Numbered from the stretch's first letter, positions 45,402 through 54,646 are shown. The stretch: 64,000 nucleotides of DNA from DATEGZ01 sp035279905 (GCA_035279905.1 DATEGZ010000113.1:1-64000), one strand, 5' to 3'. Notes: generated from the sequence alone by a model not told the origin. Numbers and translations: made by a program.

Positions 45402-48400
45402 ATGATTGAACGACTGATTACGATTGCGCTGCACTTCCGGATCGCCGTCATCGCCGGCGTCTGCGCGCTCGTCGCCGCCGGCATCTGGGCGGTGAGCAAC
45501 CTCACGGTGGATGCCTTCCCAGACCTGACGCCGAATCAAGTCGATGTCTTGACGTCGGCGCCGGGCCTGTCGCCGGCCGAGGTCGAGAACCTCGTGAGCT
45601 ATCCCGTCGAGACGGCGATGATGGGTCTCCCGCGCACGACGAAGGTCCGCTCGATCTCGAAGGCGGGCATCTCGGTCGTCACCGTGTCATTCGACGACGA
45701 GGTCGACTTGTATTTCGCGAGGACGCAGGTCCAGCAGCGGATCCAGGACGCGATCGAGGCGTTGCCGGAGGGCATTCGCCCGACGCTGGGTCCGGCGGGT
45801 ACCCCGATGGGGGAAGTGTTCCAGTACCTGGTGGAGTCAGACTCGGCGTCGTTGATCGAGCTGAAGAATCTTCAGGAGTACACGATCAAGCCGTTGCTTC
45901 GCATCATCCCCGGCGTAGCAGACATCAGCGCGTGGGGCGGCATGGTCCAGCAGTTCCAGGTCGACGTCGATCCCCACCGCCTCGCGAGCTATGGCCTCAC
46001 GATCGACGACATTCATCGCGCGCTCGGCGACAACAACGCGAATTTCGGTGCCGGCTACATCGAGACGCGTGGTGAACGACTGACCGTGCGGGGGCTTGGC
46101 CGGGTTGCCAACGAGACGGACATCGAAAACGTCGTGATCGCCACGCGAGCTGGGGGAACGCCGATCTTCGTGCGCGATGTGGCGCATGTCGCCGTCGGGC
46201 CCATGCCGCGCGAAGGCGCCGTCTCGCGCGATGGCCGCGGCGAGGCCCTGTCCGGCAAAGTGATCATGCTCAAGGGCGCCAACGGCCGGGAAGTCGTCCG
46301 GCAGGTGGAGGAGCGGCTGATCGCGATTCGGAAACTGCTGCCCGCGGGTGTCAGTGTCCGGCCGTTCTACAGCCAGGGCGATGTCGTTGATCACACGACG
46401 CAGACGGTCTTTCGAAATCTGGCCGAAGGCGGGCTGCTCGTCGTCCTCGTGCTGTTCGTCTTTCTGCGCAACGTCCGCGCGTCGCTGATTACCGCTTCGG
46501 TGATCCCGCTCGCCTTGCTCTTTGCGTTCGTCGCGATGAAGCGGTTCGGTGTCTCCGCGAACCTCATGAGTCTCGGCGCCCTCGATTTCGGCCTGCTCGT
46601 GGATGCCTCGGTGGTCATGGTCGAGAACTTCGTCCGTCGCCTCGAGCACGAGGGTGCCACGGACGCGCCTGAGCGTCTGGCGCTGTTTCGCGCGGCGGCC
46701 GTCGAGGTGGGTCGTCCGATCGTGTTCGGCGTCTTCATCATCGTCGCGGTGTATGTGCCCATCTTCTCGCTGCAAGGTCTGGAAGGGCGCATGTTCACGC
46801 CGATGGCGTTCACCGTCTGTGTTGCGGTGCTCGGGTCGCTGATGTTGGCGCTGACGTATGTGCCAGTGTTGTCGTCGCTGTTGTTGAAGCATGTCAAAGA
46901 GACCCCGTCGAAGTGGTTCGAAGCCGTTCGACGCGCGTATGCGCGACACCTGAATCGGGCGCTGGCGCACCGCGGGATCGTGATGGCGGGAGCCGTGATC
47001 GTCCTCGGATCGACACTCGCCTCTGTGCCGTTCCTTGGGACCGAGTTCATGCCGCACCTCGATGAAGGGTCATTGCTGATCGAGACGCGGCGGTTGCCCA
47101 GCACCTCGTTGCCACAGGGCATGGCGATCGCGAAGGACGTGGAGCGCACGCTGTTGCAGTTTCCGGAGGTCCAAAGCATCGTCACCAACATGGGCCGACC
47201 GGAATTGGCGACCGAAACGATGGGCTTGTATGCGGGAGACGTGTACGTCAACTTCCGGCCTGGGAGGCAGCCGAAGGCCGATGCGATCGAGGCCCTGGAG
47301 GAACGGATGGACGAGGCGCTGAAGGAGATCCCCGGTCTCGACTACAACTTCTCGGCGCCGATGGCCATGCGGCTCGACGAAGCGATCTCGGGCGTGCGAA
47401 CCGAACTCGGCGTCAAGGTGTTCGGCGACAGCCTGCCGGTCCTCGAGCAGAAGGCTGCGGAGATTCGGGACGTGATCGACACGGTGCCCGGCGCCGCGGA
47501 GGTATCGGTCGACGTCAGCGCCGGCGCCATGCAGCTCGAGATCGCGCTCGATCGACCGACCCTCGCCAGATATGGTCTCAACGTCGCCGACGTGCGTCGC
47601 GCGGTGGAGATGGGCGTCGGCGGCAGCACCGCCACGGAAGTGATCGATGGTCGGAAAAGGTTCCCCGTCGTGGTTCGGTTGGCGGAACCCCACCGCAACA
47701 CGCCGGAAGCGATTGGCGCCTTGCTGCTCACGGCACCGTCTGGCGCCAAAGTCTCACTTGCGCAGGTCGCCAAGGTCCAGGTCGTGGAGGGGCCAGAGCT
47801 GATCACTCACGAGAACGGCGAGCGGATGGTGATCGTGCAAAGCAATGTGCGCGGCCGTGACTTGGGCAGCTTCGCCGCCGATGTCCAGCGGGAGGTCGGC
47901 CGCCGCGTGACGCTACCGGAGGGCTACTTCGTCACGTACGGCGGACAGTTCGAGAATCAGCAGCGAGCGATGCGACGACTGTCGCTGATCGTACCGGCTG
48001 TCCTGCTGGTCATCGTGGGCTTCTTGTACGCGACGTTTGGCAATGCTCGGCAGGCCGTGCTGGTGATGCTGAATGTGCCTTTCGCACTCGTCGGCGGGGT
48101 GGCGGCGCTCTGGCTGCGTGGACTGAATCTGAATCTCAGTGCGTCCATCGGCTTCATCGCGCTCTTCGGTGTGGCCGTCCTGAACGGCGTTGTGCTCTTG
48201 GCCTATATCAATCAACTTCGTGCCGAGGGACGCTCCTTGACGGAGGCCGTGCGAACCGGTGCCGACGTGCGGTTGCGGCCTGTCCTCATGACGGCGCTGG
48301 TCGCCAGCTTCGGCTTCATTCCGATGGCCCTTTCGACGAGCCAGGGATCCGAAGTCCAAAGACCGCTCGCCACGGTGGTCATCGGTGGGCTCGTGACCTC

Positions 48401-48482
48401 GACAGTGCTGACCTTGGTGGTGCTCCCTGTGCTCTATGAATGGGTCGAACAGCGGTGGGTCCGGCGGGGTGATCGTGGCTGA
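45402..48482 (+). CDS. czcA: CzcA-type heavy-metal RND permease
   Basis: A 1026-residue RND pump. The TM4 motif DFGLLVDASVVMVEN, with the DFG of divalent-metal pumps, contrasts with the AIG motif of the CusA homologue and points to Co/Zn/Cd/Ni export. The periplasmic segment has MRLDEAISGVRTELGVKVFG. Length and frame are normal. Its end converges on the minus-strand methyltransferase operon 20 bases later. Confidence 0.92.
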   Translation: MIERLITIALHFRIAVIAGVCALVAAGIWAVSNLTVDAFPDLTPNQVDVLTSAPGLSPAEVENLVSYPVETAMMGLPRTTKVRSISKAGISVVTVSFDDEVDLYFARTQVQQRIQDAIEALPEGIRPTLGPAGTPMGEVFQYLVESDSASLIELKNLQEYTIKPLLRIIPGVADISAWGGMVQQFQVDVDPHRLASYGLTIDDIHRALGDNNANFGAGYIETRGERLTVRGLGRVANETDIENVVIATRAGGTPIFVRDVAHVAVGPMPREGAVSRDGRGEALSGKVIMLKGANGREVVRQVEERLIAIRKLLPAGVSVRPFYSQGDVVDHTTQTVFRNLAEGGLLVVLVLFVFLRNVRASLITASVIPLALLFAFVAMKRFGVSANLMSLGALDFGLLVDASVVMVENFVRRLEHEGATDAPERLALFRAAAVEVGRPIVFGVFIIVAVYVPIFSLQGLEGRMFTPMAFTVCVAVLGSLMLALTYVPVLSSLLLKHVKETPSKWFEAVRRAYARHLNRALAHRGIVMAGAVIVLGSTLASVPFLGTEFMPHLDEGSLLIETRRLPSTSLPQGMAIAKDVERTLLQFPEVQSIVTNMGRPELATETMGLYAGDVYVNFRPGRQPKADAIEALEERMDEALKEIPGLDYNFSAPMAMRLDEAISGVRTELGVKVFGDSLPVLEQKAAEIRDVIDTVPGAAEVSVDVSAGAMQLEIALDRPTLARYGLNVADVRRAVEMGVGGSTATEVIDGRKRFPVVVRLAEPHRNTPEAIGALLLTAPSGAKVSLAQVAKVQVVEGPELITHENGERMVIVQSNVRGRDLGSFAADVQREVGRRVTLPEGYFVTYGGQFENQQRAMRRLSLIVPAVLLVIVGFLYATFGNARQAVLVMLNVPFALVGGVAALWLRGLNLNLSASIGFIALFGVAVLNGVVLLAYINQLRAEGRSLTEAVRTGADVRLRPVLMTALVASFGFIPMALSTSQGSEVQRPLATVVIGGLVTSTVLTLVVLPVLYEWVEQRWVRRGDRG

Positions 48483-48502
48483 GCGACCCGCAGAGCTACC
48501 GC

Positions 48503-49171
48503 TCATCTCCGATCGGCTGGCGACCGGTCCCGACGGTACACCTCGACCACCCAGAAGAACGTTCCCGTACGGCTGACCCGTCGAAGCCCGCATTTTCCCA
48601 GCGTGCTTTCCATTAACGCCGGGTCATGCACGAACGCTCGAAATGGATTGTTGGACAGCCGTCGTCGAAGGTTCTCGAACGCAATCAAGAGGCGACTGTG
48701 GGGACGGCGTCGCGGATACGTCAACCCGAGTACGCGCCGGCAGCGCGAGGCCGCTGTGACGAGGAGCGTCGGCGCATCTCGATAGCAACACACGGCGCGA
48801 TCGAGCACCACGACGTCTGAAATCTCGAGGGATTGCGCCGTGTCGACAAAGTCGCCACGGGCGATCTGAATGCGATCGCGCAGCCCGAGTGTCGCCGCGA
48901 TCTGTGCCGCGATATCGAGATACGCGGACGAGGCGTCGGCGAGTGTCGCAGCGCGTGCGCCGCGCTTAAGCAGCTCGAAGGTGATGGCACCCACGCCAGA
49001 CCCAATGTCGAGCACGGACTGGCCATCCAGGCCTGCGTGCGCGAGGCCTTCCAACAAGAAGCGACCGCGTTTGTCTAACCCATGGCGCTGATAGCGATCG
49101 CGGTCCCGCTCCGCGACTGCAGCACCAAAATGCTGCGCCGCCGCCTCACATCGCGCCCCGCAGCACGTCAT
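48503..49171 (-). CDS. Class I SAM-dependent methyltransferase with Cys-rich start
   Basis: A 222-residue protein. I choose the ATG at 49171 (MTCCGARCEAAAQHFG), placing three Cys at the N-terminus. The SAM motif is VLDIGSGVGAITFELL and motif II-like VVVLDRAVCCY adds a Cys pair. Such Cys could bind a metalloid substrate. It is the last of four methyltransferase genes in the ars-like operon. The substrate is unknown. Confidence 0.75.
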   Translation of the reverse strand: MTCCGARCEAAAQHFGAAVAERDRDRYQRHGLDKRGRFLLEGLAHAGLDGQSVLDIGSGVGAITFELLKRGARAATLADASSAYLDIAAQIAATLGLRDRIQIARGDFVDTAQSLEISDVVVLDRAVCCYRDAPTLLVTAASRCRRVLGLTYPRRRPHSRLLIAFENLRRRLSNNPFRAFVHDPALMESTLGKCGLRRVSRTGTFFWVVEVYRRDRSPADRR

Positions 49172-49191
49172 ATCAGCTTTGTGTCGCCACT

Positions 49192-49866
49192 CTACTTGCG
49201 AGCGACGATCATCCAAAAGCCGCCTGGTTGGCCGATGAATTTCACGAACTCATTGTCGCGCTGCAGGATCGTGAAGCCGGCGGCGCGAAGCTCCGACTCG
49301 CCGAAATCTGGCGCGAGGTCGTGGTTGGCGACCTGCTTTTCGCGAGGAAGCCCGCGTGCGGACTCGTGAAAGGGTTCGACCAGCACGAAGCGGCCCCCTG
49401 GCTTCAGGGCCTTCAGGATGTGGGCCAGCATCTGCTCGTACTGCACGAACTCGTGGTACGCATTGTGGACCAGCACGGCGTCCAAGGCCTCGCTTGGCAG
49501 ATGCGGATCATCGACGGCGCCGACCACGACCTCGACATTCGTCGCCTGCTCGGTGGTGACGCGAGCCCGAAGCTTCTGCAGAGCGGCGTCATCGATGTCC
49601 TCGCCCAGCGCCTGGCCACCTGGCAACACGGCGCGCGCAATTCGGACGGTGTAAAAGCCGTCGCCGGCACCGATATCGGCAATGCGAGCGCCCGGCTTGG
49701 CATCGAGGGCCTTCAAGATGTCCGAGACACGCGCAAAGCGCTCGGTCTCCGCGTCACTCTGCGGGACCGTCTGAGCCGACGCAAACGTGAGCGCGCTGAT
49801 GACCAGGAGGGCCCCAACGGTCCAGCGCGAAACACGATGAAATGGCCGCGATTGAAGTCGAATCAT
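49192..49866 (-). CDS. Exported class I methyltransferase-like protein
   Basis: A 224-residue protein with an N-terminal signal-like segment (VGALLVISALTFASAQ), unusual for a SAM enzyme. The fold motif ARIADIGAGDGFYTVRIA and the later PGGRFVLVEPFHES are intact. Proteins of this kind are common in acidobacterial genomes, from memory. Whether it works outside the membrane, where SAM is absent, is an open question. It lies between two other methyltransferase genes. Confidence 0.75.
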   Translation of the reverse strand: MIRLQSRPFHRVSRWTVGALLVISALTFASAQTVPQSDAETERFARVSDILKALDAKPGARIADIGAGDGFYTVRIARAVLPGGQALGEDIDDAALQKLRARVTTEQATNVEVVVGAVDDPHLPSEALDAVLVHNAYHEFVQYEQMLAHILKALKPGGRFVLVEPFHESARGLPREKQVANHDLAPDFGESELRAAGFTILQRDNEFVKFIGQPGGFWMIVARK

Positions 49867-49896
49867 TCTCGAACTCCAGTCTCCGCAAGGTGGGGC

Positions 49897-50706
49897 TTAC
49901 ACGGCGACCGTCACGCGCAAAAACGTGGCGGGAATCGAACAGCCGCCGTTCTTGGCGGTGTTCTTGTTCGTGAAGAGCTCGGTCAGCTCCCTCGCCAAAT
50001 CGTCCGCGCGTCCGTTCTTCTCGGCTGCTTCAAACGCGTTCATCGTTGGCCCGTAATACTTCCGAAATGCCTCGACGAACTGCGCCGGTGAGCCAGGAAA
50101 CGTGAAGACGAACGTATCTTTCGCGCACGAGATCGTTTCGGCCGCGATCCCGGCCGCGCCGAAGCGTTCGATCACGTCGGCTTCGACGCCCCATCGCATC
50201 GGGCTGATGAAACCCTCCGGCGGTGGAGGCGAGTAGGCCGAGCTGATCTTCAGGATCTGCGCGACGAGCGTCGGGTCGTTGGGAATCCAGTTGCCCATTA
50301 CGATTCGGCCGCCAGGCTTGGTTACGCGCACCATCGACTTGGCGACGTCCATCGGTTTCGGCGCGAACATGGCGCCGAAGATGCTGACGACCAGATCGAA
50401 GGACTTGTCCGCCAGATCCGCGAGATCGCATGCGTCGCCTTGCTGAAAGCGAACGCTCTTCAAACCCAATTGCTGGGCTCGCCGGTTCCCTGCATCGACC
50501 AGATTGCTGGCGATGTCGACCCCCAGCACGTCGGCCCCGCGCTTGGCCTCCGGGATCGCCGTCGTTCCATCACCGCAGCCCACGTCCAGTACCTTGAGCC
50601 CCGGCGTGATTCCGAGGCTGTGCACGACGGTCTCGCCACTGTCCCTCATCGTGTCGGCGATGCGCGTGAAATCGCCCTTTTCCCAAAGCGCCTGATTGGG
50701 GTTCAT
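49897..50706 (-). CDS. UbiE-like SAM-dependent methyltransferase
   Basis: A 269-residue protein. GGAGG lies six bases before the ATG at 50706, deciding the start over an upstream codon at 50763. SAM motif LKVLDVGCGDGTTAIPEA and the typical FDLVVSIFGAMFAP follow. The C-terminus resembles SAM enzymes with arsenical or small-molecule substrates. It starts 28 bases after the full-length ArsM stop. Confidence 0.8.
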   Translation of the reverse strand: MNPNQALWEKGDFTRIADTMRDSGETVVHSLGITPGLKVLDVGCGDGTTAIPEAKRGADVLGVDIASNLVDAGNRRAQQLGLKSVRFQQGDACDLADLADKSFDLVVSIFGAMFAPKPMDVAKSMVRVTKPGGRIVMGNWIPNDPTLVAQILKISSAYSPPPPEGFISPMRWGVEADVIERFGAAGIAAETISCAKDTFVFTFPGSPAQFVEAFRKYYGPTMNAFEAAEKNGRADDLARELTELFTNKNTAKNGGCSIPATFLRVTVAV

Positions 50707-50734
50707 CGAATCCTCCGCCTTGATGAAGCCATCG

Positions 50735-51523
50735 CTACTGTGCTGGTTTCCGAGCGTAGACATTCACGCCAATCACGCCGTACTTCCGTGCGGTGCGTTC
50801 CTTGGACGTGCCGTGGAAACAGTCAAATCGGTGCGTGATCGCGACCTCGGAGAATCCGGTCTCCGTGAGCACGGCGGCAAGCTCTGCCTCCGGCAGAGCG
50901 CCGGCGATTCAACCGGTCCACAAATCGACGTTTCGTCGGACCGATTCGGGCAGCTCGCCGGCGACGATGATGTCGCCATAGAGAAAGGCGCCACCGGGTT
51001 TGAGCACCCGCCGCACTTCGCCGAAGGCTCGTCGCTTGTCAGACGTGAGATTCAGCACGCCGTTGGACATCACGACGTCGACGCTTTCAGAGGCGACCGG
51101 AAGCGCCATGGCGTCGCCAATCCGGACCTCGACGTTCGCCAGGCCGGCCGCCCTCGCACCGTGGCGGGCGCGTTCGGCCATCGCTTCTGTCATGTCCACG
51201 CCGATCGCGAGACCTTCCGGTCCAACCGCGGTTGCGGCCAGCAGTAGATCCATGCCCGCGCCACAGCCGATGTCGAGTACCGTGGCGCCGCGCGGAAGAG
51301 GCGCGATGCGTTGGGGATTGGCGACACCGGCGAACGATGCCGTCGTGTCGGCCGGCAGCGCCCCGAGGGCGTCGCGGTCGTAGCCGAGCATCTCAGCGGC
51401 ATACTCGGGACCGCGGTGGAAATGAAACGCGCCGGAGGGTTCAGTCGCGACCCGCGCGTAGATGGCTTGAATCTCGTCGCGAAGCTTTCGGGTATCGAGG
51501 TCGACAGGACACGCTAACGCCAT
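50735..51523 (-). CDS. arsM: Arsenite methyltransferase ArsM-like, candidate selenoprotein (Sec205)
   Basis: If the TGA at 50909-50911 is read as selenocysteine, this is a 262-residue protein. SAM motif VLDIGCGAGMDLLL (84-96) is followed by the ArsM-type SNGVLNLTSDKRRAF and then DLWTG-U205-IAGALPEAEL. From memory, ArsM relatives have Cys at this exact spot (WTGCIAGAL) as an arsenic-binding residue. After the TGA the same frame continues for 57 codons with conserved RFDCFHGTSKERTARK (C235) to a TAG. A SECIS-like hairpin starts 9 bases after the TGA. The alternative, a nonsense mutation, would remove a conserved C-terminus without any further decay. The enzyme would methylate As(III) or a related metalloid. 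Confidence 0.85.
50881..50911 (-). promoter_or_regulatory. Candidate bacterial SECIS element in arsM
   Basis: Directly after the in-frame TGA (50909-50911) the message can form a perfect 8-bp stem GCTCTGCC/GGCAGAGC (50892-50899 with 50881-50888) with a GGA loop at 50889-50891. CGGC and GCCG can extend it below a two-base bulge. The loop begins 18 nt after the TGA and starts with G, both within the bacterial SECIS model as I recall it (loop 16-37 nt away, G among its first two bases). Confidence 0.75.
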
Positions 51524-51545
51524 AAGATGACTCCTGAATCACTGC

Positions 51546-52661
51546 CTACGAAATCGCGCACCGATTGGCTCCCGCTTCGAGGTCTGTCGGATCATCAACA
51601 GGCCAATGACCCGATTCGTTCAGTTCTACGATATGCGCGAAATTAGGCGGCGTGGGCGGCAGACGAGACACCACGCGCTCCACGAACGCCGATTCCGAGA
51701 TCAGCCATTCGGGCAACCACGTCGTCGCGTCACGAATCGTCGTTGAGATGGCGCGCCCGTCGAATGGGATGGGCTCGCTCGCGTGCGCAGGCAGCACCAG
51801 CAGTTCGGAGGGGAGCTGTGCAAGGTGCGACAGCGACGCAAAGAGGACGCGAGCTCGCTCCCGCGCGCCGGCTGGATCTGCGTGGAGATCTGGCCGTCCG
51901 ACGCCGTTGGTGAAGAGCGTATCTCCCGTGAAGACAGCCAGGTCATTCAGCACGTACGAGGTGCTTTCTGCCGTGTGCCCTGGCGTGTCGCGTGCGAGGA
52001 TCGTCGCAGCGCCAATACGGATTCCATCGCCGTCGACAATGCCCGTGTGTGGAAAACGCACCCGCTGTTGTTTGGGCAAGAGCAGCGCGGCATTCGCCCG
52101 GTCCGCGAGTGTCATCGCGCGAGAGAGGTGATCAGCGTGGATGTGCGTCTCGATCACGTGACGCACCGGCCAGCCGTGGCGGCGCGCGAGGTCGAGGTAG
52201 ATCTCAGGCGGCAGCGACGGATCGATGACCGCTGCCTCGCCGCCGGAGGCGACGATGTACGACAGGCAGCCTTTCCCGGTTCGTCGGACTTGAATGACAT
52301 GAATCGACGGATCCCCAAGCGGGACCACCGCGGTATTCCACGCCAAGCTCCACGCCTTCATGCCTCCGGCAAGCGATCGCGCATCCATGCCGCGCCGCGC
52401 CAACAGCTCGGCCGCCGTTTGACTGACGCGACCGGCGTGGCAGACCGTGACGATCGGCCGATCAAGAGGAAACTCGTGATCGGCTAACGGTCCGGCTTGT
52501 CCCAGCCGGAGGGCATCGTAAGCATTCAAGTGGACGCTCCCGGGAATCGTCCACTGCGCCCGGTCCTCGTCCGTCCGAACGTCGAGGATCGTCACTGGTC
52601 GTCGCGTCTCCAGCCAATCGCGCAGCGTCTCCGCGTCGATCTGCGTCATGACGTCACTCAT
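51546..52661 (-). CDS. Rhodanese-MBL fusion (persulfide dioxygenase-like)
   Basis: A 371-residue protein. The ATG at 52661 overlaps the MFS stop (ATGA), which rules out the longer upstream frame. Residues 1-110 are a rhodanese domain with active Cys74 in TVCHAGRVS. Residues 115-371 are a metallo-beta-lactamase fold with T-H173-I-H175-A-D-H178 and GHTAESTSY, as in ETHE1-type persulfide dioxygenases. The order rhodanese then MBL is the reverse of many such fusions. It would process sulfane sulfur, possibly from thiolated arsenicals or selenium. Confidence 0.88.
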   Translation of the reverse strand: MSDVMTQIDAETLRDWLETRRPVTILDVRTDEDRAQWTIPGSVHLNAYDALRLGQAGPLADHEFPLDRPIVTVCHAGRVSQTAAELLARRGMDARSLAGGMKAWSLAWNTAVVPLGDPSIHVIQVRRTGKGCLSYIVASGGEAAVIDPSLPPEIYLDLARRHGWPVRHVIETHIHADHLSRAMTLADRANAALLLPKQQRVRFPHTGIVDGDGIRIGAATILARDTPGHTAESTSYVLNDLAVFTGDTLFTNGVGRPDLHADPAGARERARVLFASLSHLAQLPSELLVLPAHASEPIPFDGRAISTTIRDATTWLPEWLISESAFVERVVSRLPPTPPNFAHIVELNESGHWPVDDPTDLEAGANRCAIS

Positions 52662-53920
52662 CCTGCCTCGCCAAGGCGCAACGCCCCGTGAGGCCGCAGC
52701 GTCTCGGTCATGCGCGCCGCGGACACGACGCCAGATGCAAATGTCAGCGCAGCGATGGCCCACATGGCCGCATGAAGTCCGAACGCATCGGCGACGAGTC
52801 CGGCGAGTAACGCACCGAGTGCGTAACCCAGGTCGCGCCAGAGCCGGTACACGCCGATCGCCGACGCCCGCCACGACGGGTGCGCCACGTCACTGACGGC
52901 GGCCAGTAGTGTGGGATACACCATGGCGGTGCCGATCCCGAGCAACACGGCGCCGCCGGCGAACTGTGGAAACGCCTCCGTGACGGCAATCAGCGCAATG
53001 CCTGCGGCCTGCAACCACATGCCGGACACGATCCACCATTTCCGTCCAGTACGATCTGACAGCGCGCCCGTTGCGAGTTGTGCCACGCCCCACGTCGCCG
53101 GATAAATCGCCGCAAGCACGCCGATCTGGGCGAGGTCCATCCCGGCCGCTGCGAAGACGAGCGGAAACAAGCCCCACGCCATCCCATCATTCAAGTTGTT
53201 GACGAGGCCCGCCTGGCTGACGCTCGAGAGGTTTCGATCGCCCACCGTCGTCCGCCAGAACACGTCGCGGGAACTGGGCTCGGATGTCGGCGGCAAGACA
53301 CCCACGAGCGCGGACTCCTGCAACACATGGTGCCCTGTGTCGCGGACGAGGAACGCCGACAGCAGCAGGCCGACGATGACGAACCCAATGCCGGGATAGA
53401 AGGGGACTGGACGAAGGCCGTAGGTCGCCGCGATCCAGCCGGTGCCCAACGCGCTTGCAGCCAAGGCCAGGTACCCGGCAAATTCATTGAGTCCCATCGC
53501 CAGCCCACGTTGCCTGTCACCAACAAGATCGATCTTCATGATGACCGTGATCGACCACGTGAATCCTTGACTGACGCCGAGCAGGACGTTGGCGAAGAGC
53601 ACCCACGACCAACTCGGCGCCCACATCAGCAGAAATGGAACGGGGGTCGCGACCAGCCAGCCGAGGACGAGCACGCGCTTACGACCGACGCGGTCCGACA
53701 GACGGCCCGCGCCGTAATTCGTGAGGGCCTTGGTGATGCCAAAGACCGCGATGAACGACAGCACCGCGGTCCGCGCCGCGAGATGGAAATCCTGCTCCGC
53801 GATGGCCGGAAGGATGCTGCGCTCCATTCCGACCATCGCGCCGACGAAGGCGTTCACGATCACCAGCAGGCTGAACTGGAGAGCGTTCTCGCGAAGCCCT
53901 AGGCGCACGGAGTCTGTCAC
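52658..53920 (-). CDS. MFS transporter of the ars-like operon
   Basis: A 420-residue protein with twelve hydrophobic segments and the MFS loop motif GRLSDRVGRKRVL, with a second copy GALSDRTGRKWW. The GTG at 53920 overlaps the ArsR-rhodanese stop as GTGA, favouring it over earlier codons. Its place between an ArsR regulator and ArsM suggests efflux of an arsenical or methylated product. No known subfamily (ArsJ, ArsP, ArsK) was confidently recognised. Confidence 0.88.
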   Translation of the reverse strand: MTDSVRLGLRENALQFSLLVIVNAFVGAMVGMERSILPAIAEQDFHLAARTAVLSFIAVFGITKALTNYGAGRLSDRVGRKRVLVLGWLVATPVPFLLMWAPSWSWVLFANVLLGVSQGFTWSITVIMKIDLVGDRQRGLAMGLNEFAGYLALAASALGTGWIAATYGLRPVPFYPGIGFVIVGLLLSAFLVRDTGHHVLQESALVGVLPPTSEPSSRDVFWRTTVGDRNLSSVSQAGLVNNLNDGMAWGLFPLVFAAAGMDLAQIGVLAAIYPATWGVAQLATGALSDRTGRKWWIVSGMWLQAAGIALIAVTEAFPQFAGGAVLLGIGTAMVYPTLLAAVSDVAHPSWRASAIGVYRLWRDLGYALGALLAGLVADAFGLHAAMWAIAALTFASGVVSAARMTETLRPHGALRLGEAG

Positions 53921-54606
53921 GAGAGGGCTCCGTCGGCACCGGTCTCCACTGGAAACCCGGCGGCTTTCCATTCCGGAAAGCCCTCCGCCAAACGCTGGGC
54001 TCGCCGCCCGCTGGCCTGGAGGATTTCGACAGCGCGATCGGCGTAGACGCAATACGGACCGCGGCAGTACGCCACGTACGCCTTGCCCTTTGGCAGTCGG
54101 CGCAGGCGCTGTTGCAATTCGTCGACGGGCACCGAGACGGCGCCCGGAATATGACCCGCCCGGTATTCGTGGGCCGGCCGTGCGTCGAGCACGACAACGT
54201 CGTCGCGCCGCGCGCGTTTGAGCAGCTCCGCCAGGCTGACGGGCTCCGACTTCGATCGGTGCGCGAACTCCTCACGAATGAGGCGCTCGAGATCAGCCAA
54301 CCGGCGCTCGGCGATCGTCCTCAGCGAGGTACTCAGGTTCACGACGCCATCGTCGGCGAGTCGGTAATGGATGAACAAGCCGTCGCGCCGGGTGTCCACG
54401 AGTCCTGCCGCGCGAAGGACCTGCAGATGCTGGGAGGTGTTCGCCATCGACAACGTGAGTTCGTCAGCCAGCGATTCCACCGTGCGCTCGCTCTGGGCCA
54501 GGAGCTCGAGGAGCTCGAGGCGGTGCGGGCTGGCCAACGCCTTTCCAATGCGGGCGTATTGGCCATACAGACGGTCCTTGAAGCGGCGGTGGGGCAGGGC
54601 AGCCAT
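53917..54606 (-). CDS. arsR: ArsR-type repressor fused to a rhodanese domain
   Basis: A 229-residue protein. Residues 15-100 are an ArsR winged helix (LASPHRLELLELLAQ, SQHLQVLRAAGLV). Residues 122-220 are a rhodanese domain with Cys181 in VAYCRGPYC and a second Cys at 186. The fusion suggests sensing through persulfide or metalloid chemistry at the rhodanese Cys. It is the first gene of the operon and probably self-regulated. A TTG at 54612, six bases after the -10 box, is an alternative leaderless start. Confidence 0.9.
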   Translation of the reverse strand: MAALPHRRFKDRLYGQYARIGKALASPHRLELLELLAQSERTVESLADELTLSMANTSQHLQVLRAAGLVDTRRDGLFIHYRLADDGVVNLSTSLRTIAERRLADLERLIREEFAHRSKSEPVSLAELLKRARRDDVVVLDARPAHEYRAGHIPGAVSVPVDELQQRLRRLPKGKAYVAYCRGPYCVYADRAVEILQASGRRAQRLAEGFPEWKAAGFPVETGADGALS

Positions 54607-54618
54607 GGACAAGTACTC

Positions 54619-54646
54619 AATATAATACTTGAATATACGCAGTCAA
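54619..54646 (-). promoter_or_regulatory. Promoter and probable operator of the ars-like operon
   Basis: On the minus strand a -35 TTGACT (54641-54646) and -10 TATATT (54619-54624) are 16 bp apart. The AT-rich spacer contains TTCAAGTATTATATTGAGTA, an imperfect dyad fitting an ArsR-family site overlapping the -10. The TTG at 54612 is six bases and the ATG at 54606 twelve bases from the -10. Confidence 0.65.

Noticed and set aside
45837..47057. A 406-residue frame opposite czcA
   Set aside because: Low-complexity His/Arg/Asp-rich antisense shadow of a conserved permease.
50909..50911. TGA as a true stop giving a 204-residue methyltransferase
   Set aside because: The same frame continues with family-specific sequence to a second stop and a SECIS-like hairpin follows; truncation would lose the C-terminal Cys region.
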